Positions 1 through 5,240 of a DNA stretch of 5,565 nt are shown here, one piece after another (position 1 is the first letter of the stretch; every line of letters begins with the position of its first letter). Source of the DNA: Flavobacteriaceae bacterium (GTDB lineage Bacteria > Bacteroidota > Bacteroidia > Flavobacteriales > Flavobacteriaceae); NCBI GenBank assembly GCA_947377425.1, contig CANCFZ010000154.1, forward strand, positions 1 through 5,565. The letters run 5' to 3'. The position numbers and the translations under genes are program-made. A model generated the notes under the pieces. It made no database searches and was not told where the DNA came from. It saw only the letters and a list, made by a program, of their open reading frames with translations.

Positions 1-159
1 CAAAGCTTTGGTATGAGAAGCAAGGTTTCCATCAGTAACTCCAAGAAGTTCTTTCAGCATATTGAAATCGGCACTTTCGTTTACCATCAATACCGACATA
101 ATCCCCAAACGGATTCGGTGATCAAAGGCTTTATTAATATTTTTTATGATGGTTTTCAT
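1..159 (-). CDS. Winged-helix transcriptional regulator, N-terminal part (cut by left window edge)
   Basis: Reading leftwards from an ATG at 159, the frame stays open for exactly 53 codons to the window edge, so only the N-terminus is seen. It begins MKTIIKNINKAFDHRIRLGI. Residues 30-53 look like a helix-turn-helix, with DFNMLKELLGVTDGNLASH as the recognition part. This matches the small winged-helix regulators of about 100 residues (HTH_34 / MarR-like fold) that are frequent in Bacteroidota and bind DNA as dimers. The T50 position in SHTKAL is usually Leu in relatives I remember. The gene lies 42 bases downstream of a co-oriented membrane-protein gene, so the two could be co-transcribed, although a good -7 element also lies just before this start. 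The family is clear from the sequence; the regulated genes are unknown, with the neighbouring membrane protein the natural candidate. Confidence 0.85.
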   Translation of the reverse strand, partial: MKTIIKNINKAFDHRIRLGIMSVLMVNESADFNMLKELLGVTDGNLASHTKAL

Positions 160-191
160 GGTTTTTATTTTGCCACAAAGGCACTAAGTAG

Positions 192-199
192 CAAAGTTA
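192..199 (-). promoter_or_regulatory. Possible -7 element in front of the winged-helix regulator
   Basis: The minus strand reads TAACTTTG here, a perfect match to the Bacteroidota TAnnTTTG -7 consensus and identical to the -7 box of the upstream membrane-protein gene. No TTG is seen at the usual 17-23 nt upstream, so the -33 half is missing or weak. A transcript from it would start near 186 and give the regulator a leader of roughly 27 nt, allowing some expression independent of the upstream gene. A 4-bp inverted repeat, TGCC-N5-GGCA at 171-183, falls in that leader and could be an operator, but it is short enough to be chance. Confidence 0.4.
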
Positions 200-201
200 T
201 T

Positions 202-810
202 TTAATTTCTATCATATTTATAATACATCACACTTCCATAGATTATATGGCAAATACCAAATCCGAGTGCCCAAAAATGTAAGCCATAGCCTGGGAATTC
301 TAATGCAATTATTCCAATAATAATTATTGTTAATCCTAAATATCTAACATCTCGTAAAGTGTATTTACTTGCATTTACACAAGCCATTCCATAAAAAACT
401 AATATAATTGGAGCAATTATCCCAAAATAACTATGGCGTAGCAATTCTATTGCAAAGATACCACCAGTAAACAATGGAATACAAAAATTGACAATTAATT
501 TTCTTGTTGTTGGATTCCAAATTTTTTCTCCTTGTTTTTTTGCTTTTTTTAGGGTTAATAAATAAGCAGTCCCAACTGAAAGTACTAAGACTATAAAAGC
601 AATGGTTATACAATATTTAAAAGTTAAACTTTCCAAAGTGATGTTCATAGATCCATCATGAGTAATTATATAGTTGGCTGTAATAGCTCCAATTAATGCA
701 TAAACTCCAGCTATAATTCCTGAAAATCCACTCAATGAAATAAACTGTGATGATTTAGACATCATGTTTTTAATTTCTGAAATGTCATTTAGATATTTTT
801 CGTTTTCCAT
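202..810 (-). CDS. Multi-pass membrane protein of unknown function, paired with a winged-helix regulator
   Basis: A 202-residue protein with a short charged N-terminus (MENEKYLNDISEIKNMMSKS) that may form a cytoplasmic helix, then about six hydrophobic segments near residues 23-49, 66-87, 104-124, 129-147, 156-172 and 176-196. A basic loop (KKAKKQGEKIW, residues 88-98) follows the second segment and suggests a cytoplasmic side. There is no signal peptide and no enzyme motif that I recognise. The winged-helix regulator gene follows after 42 bases on the same strand, an arrangement I recall as recurrent in flavobacteria; this suggests an inner-membrane protein controlled by, or signalling to, that regulator. 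The start at 810 is supported by a perfect -7/-33 promoter placed 20 nt upstream. That it is a real gene is clear; its function is not known. Confidence 0.85.
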   Translation of the reverse strand: MENEKYLNDISEIKNMMSKSSQFISLSGFSGIIAGVYALIGAITANYIITHDGSMNITLESLTFKYCITIAFIVLVLSVGTAYLLTLKKAKKQGEKIWNPTTRKLIVNFCIPLFTGGIFAIELLRHSYFGIIAPIILVFYGMACVNASKYTLRDVRYLGLTIIIIGIIALEFPGYGLHFWALGFGICHIIYGSVMYYKYDRN

Positions 811-829
811 TTTAAAGTACTTTGAATTG

Positions 830-860
830 CAAAGTTAATAATATAATTTGTTCAACCAAA
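830..860 (-). promoter_or_regulatory. Bacteroidota-type promoter of the membrane-protein gene
   Basis: On the minus strand a TTTG (860-857) is followed after exactly 19 nt by TAACTTTG (837-830), a perfect match to the TTTG / TAnnTTTG pattern used by the Bacteroidota primary sigma factor. The -7 box ends 19 nt before the ATG at 810, implying a leader of about 12-15 nt. The surrounding 14-mer TTATTAACTTTGCA (841-828) differs at one base from the same region of the kdsA promoter. The -33 half lies inside the region used by the opposing peptidase promoter. Confidence 0.7.
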
Positions 861-880
861 TGTTTTTTGGTTTATTTTTG
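848..880 (+). promoter_or_regulatory. Predicted promoter of the M28 peptidase gene
   Basis: TATTTTTG at 873-880 matches the TAnnTTTG -7 consensus, and a TTG at 848-850 lies 22 nt upstream, within the accepted 17-23 nt range. Transcription would begin near 886, leaving only about 10 nt before the ATG at 897. The region is T-rich, so a chance match is more likely than for the opposing promoter. The two promoters interleave between 848 and 860, so polymerase binding at one could hinder the other. Confidence 0.5.
854..872. repeat. Short inverted repeat between the divergent promoters
   Basis: AACCAAA (854-860) and its exact complement TTTGGTT (866-872) are separated by 5 bases. The left arm overlaps the -33 element of the leftward promoter, and the right arm abuts the -7 element of the rightward promoter. 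Position and symmetry fit an operator able to affect both genes, and the neighbouring winged-helix regulator is a candidate ligand. At 7 bp per arm in AT-rich DNA, chance cannot be excluded. It lacks a T-run and a GC-rich stem, so it is not a terminator. Confidence 0.3.
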
Positions 881-896
881 AAGTAAAATTATTTAT

Positions 897-2258
897 ATGA
901 AGAAAGTTGCCTTTTTACTGTTATTACAATCGACATTAGTTTTTTCTCAAAATACTGATGAAGAAACTTTGAAACAAATTTATAAATCGGCTTTAACAGA
1001 AAGTCATTGTTATTCATGGTTGGACGATTTATCAAATAAAGTTGGTCAGCGTTTGTCGGGTTCAAAAGGAGCAGAGCAAGGAGTTTTGTACACTAAAAAA
1101 CAAATGGAAACATTAGGTTTAGATAGAGTTTATCTTCAAGAAGTAATGGTTCCGAAATGGGTTCGAGGTGAAAAAGAAATTGCTCATATACAACTAGGAA
1201 AGAAGAAAATTTCATTTCCTATTTGCGCTTTAGGTTTGTCAGTTGCAACTCCAAAAACTGGACTTTCAGCTAATGTAATTGAAGTGCAAAGTTTGGAGGA
1301 ATTAAAAACTTTGGGTGATAAAGTAAAAGGTAAAATTGTTTTTTTCAATCGACCTATGAATCCAGAATTTATAGAAACTTTTAATGCTTATGGAAGTTGT
1401 GTAGATCAACGGTCGTCTGGTGCAAGAGAAGCCGGTAAATTAGGAGCTGTTGGTGTAATAGTGCGTTCGATGAATTTAAGAATGGATGATTTACCTCATA
1501 CTGGTATGACTAATTATGGAGATACTCCTAAAGAAAATAGAATTCCAGCCGCAGCAATTTCAACTAATGGAGCAGTTACTTTAAGTAAATTATTAAAGGA
1601 AAATCCTAATACTAAATTGTATTTCAAACAATCATGCCAACAATTTGAGGATGTTTTGTCTTATAATGTAATTGGAGAAATAACTGGCTCAGAACATCCA
1701 GAACGCATCATGATAGTTGGAGGACATTTGGATTCATGGGATTTAGGTGACGGTTCTCAAGATGATGGTGCGGGTTGTGTACAAAGTATGGAAGTTTTAG
1801 AATTGTTCAAAAAGATTAATTACAAACCAAAAAATACAATTCGGGCGGTTCTTTTCATGAATGAAGAAAACGGTGTAAAAGGCGGAACCAAATACGGAGA
1901 AGAAGCGACAAAAAATAAAGAGAATCACATTTTTGCTCTTGAAAGTGATTCCGGTGGATTTACACCAAGAGGTTTTTCAATAGAATCGGATGATTTGAAT
2001 TTTAATAAAATTGCTAGTTGGAAAGATTTATTCGAACCTTATTTAATCCATGTTTTCCACAAAGGTCACTCTGGAACTGATATTGGTCCATTAAAATCGG
2101 ATAAGATTGTTAAAGTTGGTTTACAACCCGATTCGCAACGTTATTTTGATTATCATCATGCGGCAAATGATAAATTTGATGCGGTTAATAAACGTGAATT
2201 GGAACTTGGAGCTGCTACAATGGCGTCGTTGATGTATTTGTTTGATAAGTACAATTAA
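897..2258 (+). CDS. Secreted M28-family zinc peptidase (carboxypeptidase Q / PGCP-like)
   Basis: A 453-residue metallopeptidase, about the usual length for the family. Residues 1-17 are a signal peptide with likely cleavage at FS-Q18. Residues about 125-245 form a protease-associated (PA) domain inserted before the catalytic core. The di-zinc site is complete: H277 in GGHLDSWDLG, bridging D289 in SQDDGAG, the general base/ligand pair E323-E324 in MNEENG, D351 in ESDSGG and H421 in DYHHAAND. It would hydrolyse peptides or dipeptides by exo-cleavage outside the cytoplasm, probably in the periplasm or at the cell surface; no C-terminal type IX sorting domain is present, because the protein ends right after the catalytic fold. 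The gene stands alone, divergent from the membrane-protein gene and ended by a hairpin. Family assignment is firm; whether it acts as an aminopeptidase, dipeptidase or carboxypeptidase cannot be read from the sequence. Confidence 0.95.
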   Translation: MKKVAFLLLLQSTLVFSQNTDEETLKQIYKSALTESHCYSWLDDLSNKVGQRLSGSKGAEQGVLYTKKQMETLGLDRVYLQEVMVPKWVRGEKEIAHIQLGKKKISFPICALGLSVATPKTGLSANVIEVQSLEELKTLGDKVKGKIVFFNRPMNPEFIETFNAYGSCVDQRSSGAREAGKLGAVGVIVRSMNLRMDDLPHTGMTNYGDTPKENRIPAAAISTNGAVTLSKLLKENPNTKLYFKQSCQQFEDVLSYNVIGEITGSEHPERIMIVGGHLDSWDLGDGSQDDGAGCVQSMEVLELFKKINYKPKNTIRAVLFMNEENGVKGGTKYGEEATKNKENHIFALESDSGGFTPRGFSIESDDLNFNKIASWKDLFEPYLIHVFHKGHSGTDIGPLKSDKIVKVGLQPDSQRYFDYHHAANDKFDAVNKRELELGAATMASLMYLFDKYN

Positions 2259-2266
2259 TTACAAAA

Positions 2267-2299
2267 AAAATAGCCTGAAATATTGTTTCAGGCTATTTT
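2267..2299. terminator. Bidirectional rho-independent terminator between convergent genes
   Basis: A perfect 14-bp inverted repeat, AAAATAGCCTGAAA (2267-2280) and TTTCAGGCTATTTT (2286-2299), encloses a 5-base loop. The core TAGCCTGAAA arm is GC-richer than its surroundings, and A-runs on the left (2263-2270) and T-runs on the right give U-tracts in both directions; the minus-strand tract is the longer. It sits 8 bases after the peptidase stop and 17 bases beyond the stop of the convergent outer-membrane gene, so it probably serves both. Confidence 0.9.
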
Positions 2300-2316
2300 C
2301 TATTATTTGTTTTTTT

Positions 2317-3213
2317 TTAGATCTTGAAAATACCACCAAAAGAAACAATTCTTTGTAAAAACATGAAATGTTGACTTGCCGTATCGTTGGTTAAAGCAGT
2401 TGTTCTAATATCATTCATGTTGATGTAACCACCTTTTAATTCGGTTTGAATAAAAAAGTATTTGTAGATAGTAAAGTTCAAACCTACTTTGGCTGAAACA
2501 CCATAACCTGAGACATGGAAATCGTCGTGTCTGTCTTTTCCTAATACTTTAGCGTTAGTTTTTGGATATAAGAAACCAACTCCAGCACCTTCAGTTAAAT
2601 TAATTTGAAATTTGTCAGTATTTGTAATTCCAAAAAGTTTAGAAAAATCATCAACTCTCGAAATTTCAGTATTGACATAATTCAAACCATCAGTATGTTC
2701 AAAAGTTAAAAACGGAGGAGTAGGATTAGTATCTCCATCAGAATAATTTGTAAACATATTTACAGGAGTGTTATTGTAAGTGCCATTATACATAGAACCA
2801 ATATCAGTACCTGGAAGATTTACAGTACCAGTTACATTCGCAATCTGATCTTGTCTCATAACGTATTTCATGTGGTCTAAACCAACAGAAATATTGTAAT
2901 GGTCGTTAATGAAATATCCCATTCTAAAATTAGTTTGTGGAATAGTCATTCTACTCGGATTGATATAATCTACTTGCCAGCCTTTAGGTTTGTCATCTGC
3001 AATTGCATTATATACTGTAAAATCGTAGTTAGCGCCTTTAAAATGAATATCTGAATTGGTATAACTTTCTCTATTTCCACCCCAAAAAACATAAAATTTC
3101 CCTTTATTGTGAGCTGTATATTTTTCTGGAGTTGAAGTGATTTCTTGTGCAGATATTGTTTGTATAAATAACCCTAACAAAACAATCAATTGAAATTTAT
3201 AATTTGATAACAT
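2317..3213 (-). CDS. Outer-membrane beta-barrel protein, function unknown
   Basis: A 298-residue protein with a signal peptide over residues 1-22 (hydrophobic core QLIVLLGLFIQ, cleavage at ISA-Q23). The mature part is rich in alternating aromatic/polar stretches typical of outer-membrane strands, for example KFYVFWGGNRESY (39-51), TNFRMGYFINDHYNISVGLD (94-113), GYGVSAKVGLNFTIYKYFFI (236-255) and the last strand, which ends FGGIFKI, as expected for recognition by the barrel assembly machinery. Residues about 127-187 are rich in Asn, Thr, Pro and Gly and look like a long surface loop or loops. I recognise the pattern SDIHFKGANYDF (54-65) from uncharacterised flavobacterial proteins, not from a named family. 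It follows kdsA by 11 nt on the same strand, so it is probably co-transcribed with it. Outer-membrane location is likely; no substrate or partner can be inferred. Confidence 0.8.
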   Translation of the reverse strand: MLSNYKFQLIVLLGLFIQTISAQEITSTPEKYTAHNKGKFYVFWGGNRESYTNSDIHFKGANYDFTVYNAIADDKPKGWQVDYINPSRMTIPQTNFRMGYFINDHYNISVGLDHMKYVMRQDQIANVTGTVNLPGTDIGSMYNGTYNNTPVNMFTNYSDGDTNPTPPFLTFEHTDGLNYVNTEISRVDDFSKLFGITNTDKFQINLTEGAGVGFLYPKTNAKVLGKDRHDDFHVSGYGVSAKVGLNFTIYKYFFIQTELKGGYINMNDIRTTALTNDTASQHFMFLQRIVSFGGIFKI

Positions 3214-3224
3214 TATTTATGTCT

Positions 3225-4043
3225 TTAAAATTGATTTATAGTTTTTCTGATAGCTACTAATTTGGTCATTAAATCCTCAAAATAATCTAAATGTAACATA
3301 TTAGCGCCATCACTTTTTGCATTAGCTGGATCAAAATGAGTTTCAATAAATATTCCATCAACTCCAACAGCAATTCCGGCTTTAGCTACAGTTTCAATCA
3401 TATCGGGTCTTCCTCCAGTTACTCCAGCAGTTTGGTTGGGTTGTTGTAAAGAATGAGTTACATCCAAAACAGTAGTTGCATATTGTTGCATGGTTGGAAT
3501 TCCTCTGTAATCAACTATCATATCTTGATAACCAAACATAGTTCCTCTATCGGTAACCATTACGTTTTCGTTATGACAATCTAAAACTTTTTGAACGGCA
3601 TGTTTCATACTTTCGGGACTCATGAATTGTCCTTTTTTCAAGTTTACAGTTTTACCAGTATTTGCTGCAGCTACCACCAAATCAGTTTGTCTTACAAGAA
3701 AAGCCGGAATTTGAAGCACATCAACATATTCTGCAGCCATAATTGCATCTTCATTGGTATGAATATCTGTTACTGTTGGAACATGAAAAGTTTCAGAAAC
3801 TTTACGAAGTATTTTTAATGCTTTTTCATCACCAATTCCAGAAAAACTATCAATTCTAGAACGATTAGCTTTTTTGAAAGAACCTTTAAAAACATAAGGA
3901 ATTTGAAGTTTATCTGTAATAGATACTAATTTCTCAGCAATTATCATTGCCATTTCTTCACTTTCAATAGCACATGGACCAGCTAAAAGAAAGAAGTTAC
4001 CACTGTCAATATGCTTGATTTGTGGAATATTTTTTAAATTCAT
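3225..4043 (-). CDS. kdsA: 3-deoxy-8-phosphooctulonate synthase (KdsA), metal-dependent type
   Basis: A 272-residue cytoplasmic enzyme that condenses phosphoenolpyruvate with arabinose-5-phosphate to give Kdo-8-phosphate, precursor of the inner-core Kdo of lipopolysaccharide. Family signatures run in order: LLAGPCAIESE (19-29), the PEP-binding KANRS (58-62), TDIH (92-95), QIPAFLVRQTDL (111-122), KKGQF (136-140), TDRGTMFGY (164-172), DVTHS (194-198), TGGRP (209-213) and FIETHFDP (232-239). The metal ligands known from the Aquifex enzyme are all present: C24, H197, E234 and D245. The Cys at 24, where the E. coli enzyme has Asn, places it in the metal-dependent class. The length is normal. The start at 4043 fits a -7 element ending 20 nt upstream. 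It probably heads a two-gene unit with the outer-membrane protein downstream; the Kdo genes usually found beside it elsewhere are not in this window. Confidence 0.97.
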   Translation of the reverse strand: MNLKNIPQIKHIDSGNFFLLAGPCAIESEEMAMIIAEKLVSITDKLQIPYVFKGSFKKANRSRIDSFSGIGDEKALKILRKVSETFHVPTVTDIHTNEDAIMAAEYVDVLQIPAFLVRQTDLVVAAANTGKTVNLKKGQFMSPESMKHAVQKVLDCHNENVMVTDRGTMFGYQDMIVDYRGIPTMQQYATTVLDVTHSLQQPNQTAGVTGGRPDMIETVAKAGIAVGVDGIFIETHFDPANAKSDGANMLHLDYFEDLMTKLVAIRKTINQF

Positions 4044-4063
4044 CAGATATAAATTTTGTTATG

Positions 4064-4071
4064 CAAAGATA
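4064..4071 (-). promoter_or_regulatory. -7 promoter element of kdsA
   Basis: The minus strand reads TATCTTTG, a perfect TAnnTTTG match, inside the 14-mer TTATTATCTTTGCA (4075-4062), which is nearly identical to the promoter of the membrane-protein gene at 828-841. The -33 region has no clear TTG and falls within the upstream terminator hairpin. Transcription would start near 4058, giving a leader of about 15 nt before the ATG at 4043. Confidence 0.6.
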
Positions 4072-4078
4072 ATAAGAA

Positions 4079-4111
4079 AAAACCTTCTAATGAATCTATT
4101 AAGAAGGTTTT
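4079..4111 (-). terminator. Rho-independent terminator of the lipoprotein gene
   Basis: Read on the minus strand, AAAACCTTCT (4111-4102) pairs with AGAAGGTTTT (4088-4079) around a 13-base loop, and the stem runs into TTTTTT (4082-4077) and then CTT. The 10-bp stem contains only four G-C pairs and the loop is wide, so it may be modest in strength. It lies 16 bases beyond the lipoprotein stop and immediately upstream of the kdsA -7 box, keeping the two genes transcriptionally separate. Confidence 0.75.
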
Positions 4112-4127
4112 GTAATGTTAAAAATTG

Positions 4128-4595
4128 TTAATTGATTTTTATTTTTTTTATTAAAAATCCTTTCGGACATAAGACTTTACCTTTTTCGAAAATATTGATG
4201 TATAAAATCTTCTTTTTATCAGAATCTTCAAATGTAACTTCATATATATCTAATGTTCCAGCACCCATAACACTTTTTTTACTTGGAAAAGGACAACAAC
4301 TATCAATTTTTTTATAACTTATCTTTTCACCATTTTCTCCTGTTAGCGCATTAAAAAAATAAGTAATGTTTTTGGGAGAATTCGTTTCGTTTTCAAAGCC
4401 TAAATTTATGGGGTAATCTTTGTTATATCCATATTTAGTATCCGTTGCATATTCTGTTAACACAAATTGTCGTTCTCTTACAACCGGTTTAATAGCAGTA
4501 TTGTCAATGTTTTTAAGTGTCGATTTTGCGCTACCACATGAATTTAGTAGTGTTATGGATAAAACGAATAAAATTAAATTGTGCTTTTTCATCAT
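4128..4595 (-). CDS. Small lipoprotein of unknown function, not an aldolase
   Basis: A 155-residue protein with a lipoprotein signal: MMKKHN, hydrophobic core LILFVLSITLL and lipobox LNSC with lipidated C20. No acidic sorting signal is obvious right after the Cys (GSAKS). The mature part has a short linker, then a compact domain with TKYGYNKDYPINLG (53-66), FFNALTGENGEKISY (80-94), a double Cys in DSCCPFPS (97-104) and LDIYEVTFE (114-122). I recall this combination from a Bacteroidota family whose members sometimes carry the name 2-dehydro-3-deoxyphosphooctonate aldolase, presumably carried over from the neighbouring kdsA; nothing in this protein resembles that enzyme. Translation could begin at either of two consecutive ATGs (4595 or 4592). 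It has its own promoter and terminator, so it is probably transcribed apart from kdsA. The role in the envelope is unknown. Confidence 0.8.
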   Translation of the reverse strand: MMKKHNLILFVLSITLLNSCGSAKSTLKNIDNTAIKPVVRERQFVLTEYATDTKYGYNKDYPINLGFENETNSPKNITYFFNALTGENGEKISYKKIDSCCPFPSKKSVMGAGTLDIYEVTFEDSDKKKILYINIFEKGKVLCPKGFLIKKIKIN

Positions 4596-4611
4596 AAAAA
4601 ACTTTTTTTTT

Positions 4612-4642
4612 CAAATATGTTAATTTATAATCAAATATCAAA
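4612..4642 (-). promoter_or_regulatory. Predicted promoter of the lipoprotein gene
   Basis: On the minus strand TTTG (4642-4639) is followed after 19 nt by CATATTTG (4619-4612), which matches TAnnTTTG except for the first base. The spacing equals that of the membrane-protein promoter. The -7 box ends 16 nt before the ATG at 4595, and the leader is almost pure A/T with a nine-base A run on the transcribed sense. The overlapping GATATTTG (4638-4631) is an alternative -7 candidate. Confidence 0.45.
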
Positions 4643-4652
4643 CCACTATCTT

Positions 4653-4660
4653 TATTTTTG
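4653..4660 (+). promoter_or_regulatory. -7 element of the YeeE/YedE transporter genes
   Basis: TATTTTTG perfectly matches the TAnnTTTG consensus. It lies in the 10-mer TTTATTTTTG (4651-4660), which is identical to the -7 region of the peptidase gene at 871-880. No TTG is found at the normal -33 spacing. Transcription would begin near 4666, only about six bases before the ATG at 4672, so the message would have a very short A-rich leader. Confidence 0.5.
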
Positions 4661-4671
4661 TAAAAAAAAAC

Positions 4672-5229
4672 ATGGAATTTATAACACATACTTGGCATTG
4701 GTCAATTTCAGGTTTCATTATAGGAATGGTAATGCTAACATTAATCTATTTTGGAAGAACTTTCGGAATGTCAACAAATCTCAGAAGTATTTGTTCAATA
4801 TTGGGTGCAGGTAAGCGAGTATCTTTTTTTGATTGGGATTGGAAAGCACAGCGATGGAATTTAATTGTTGTAGCAGGAGCAATGATTGGTGGATATGTTG
4901 CCACTCATTTTTTGAGTGATGTTTCCAATATTGGTATTAATTCAGTTACCGTTGGGAAATTACAGAATATTGGAATAGATGCTCCAAACGGAAAATTACT
5001 TCCAGACACTATTTTTGGATCAGATGTGTTTTATTCTCCTAAAAAGATATTGTTTCTCATAATCGGAGGAATTCTTATTGGATTTGGTTCGAGATACGCT
5101 GGAGGTTGCACTTCTGGTCACGCTATCACAGGATTGAGTAATTTTCAGTTACCTTCATTAAAAGCCGTAATCGGATTTTTTATTGGTGGTTTAATTATGG
5201 TAAACTTAATTTTTCCATTAATTTTTTAA
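4672..5229 (+). CDS. YeeE/YedE-family sulfur-compound permease, first half
   Basis: A 185-residue inner-membrane protein. Hydrophobic segments lie near residues 8-28, 62-82, 125-141 and 163-184. Two short polar-glycine motifs, probably re-entrant helices, are FGRTFGMSTNLRSICSILGA (27-46) and GFGSRYAGGCTSGHAITGLS (137-156); the second is the signature of the family (Sulf_transp, PF04143). In full-length TsuA (YeeE), which imports thiosulfate, conserved cysteines line the substrate path; here C41 and C146 occupy the two motifs. The protein is about half the length of TsuA, as is normal for the two-gene form (for example PmpA/PmpB), and the next gene 11 nt downstream supplies the other half. Thiosulfate or another reduced sulfur species is the likely substrate, but the sequence does not decide which. 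No sulfur-metabolism gene is visible on the left side. Confidence 0.92.
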   Translation: MEFITHTWHWSISGFIIGMVMLTLIYFGRTFGMSTNLRSICSILGAGKRVSFFDWDWKAQRWNLIVVAGAMIGGYVATHFLSDVSNIGINSVTVGKLQNIGIDAPNGKLLPDTIFGSDVFYSPKKILFLIIGGILIGFGSRYAGGCTSGHAITGLSNFQLPSLKAVIGFFIGGLIMVNLIFPLIF

Positions 5230-5240
5230 AAGATAAAGAT

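Noticed and set aside
13..282. Plus-strand open frame of 89 codons across the left end
   Set aside because: It lies antisense to both the winged-helix regulator and the end of the membrane-protein gene, which have recognisable family patterns; its own translation has no domain-like features.
431..613. Second minus-strand frame inside the membrane-protein gene
   Set aside because: It is fully nested in the 202-residue membrane-protein frame, has no promoter or start context of its own and is rich in Trp/Lys/Ser as expected of a shadow.
897..2258. Type IX secretion substrate status for the M28 peptidase
   Set aside because: The protein ends at the catalytic fold (…YLFDKYN) and has no C-terminal sorting domain; the signal peptide alone supports only Sec export.
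3591..3818. Plus-strand open frame of 75 codons inside kdsA
   Set aside because: It is antisense to the highly conserved catalytic part of kdsA, and its composition (many Cys, Ser, Phe, His) is typical of a shadow frame.
4603..4611. Run of nine T bases as a possible terminator
   Set aside because: No stem precedes it on the plus strand, and it lies in the leader of the lipoprotein gene; it fits an A-rich minus-strand leader instead.
4420..4623. Plus-strand open frame opposite the lipoprotein
   Set aside because: It is antisense to the lipoprotein signal peptide and domain, which are coherent in the minus frame.
4581..4814. Plus-strand open frame of 77 codons overlapping the start of the permease gene
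   Set aside because: It reads the permease coding sequence in another frame and ends inside it; the permease frame contains the family motifs.
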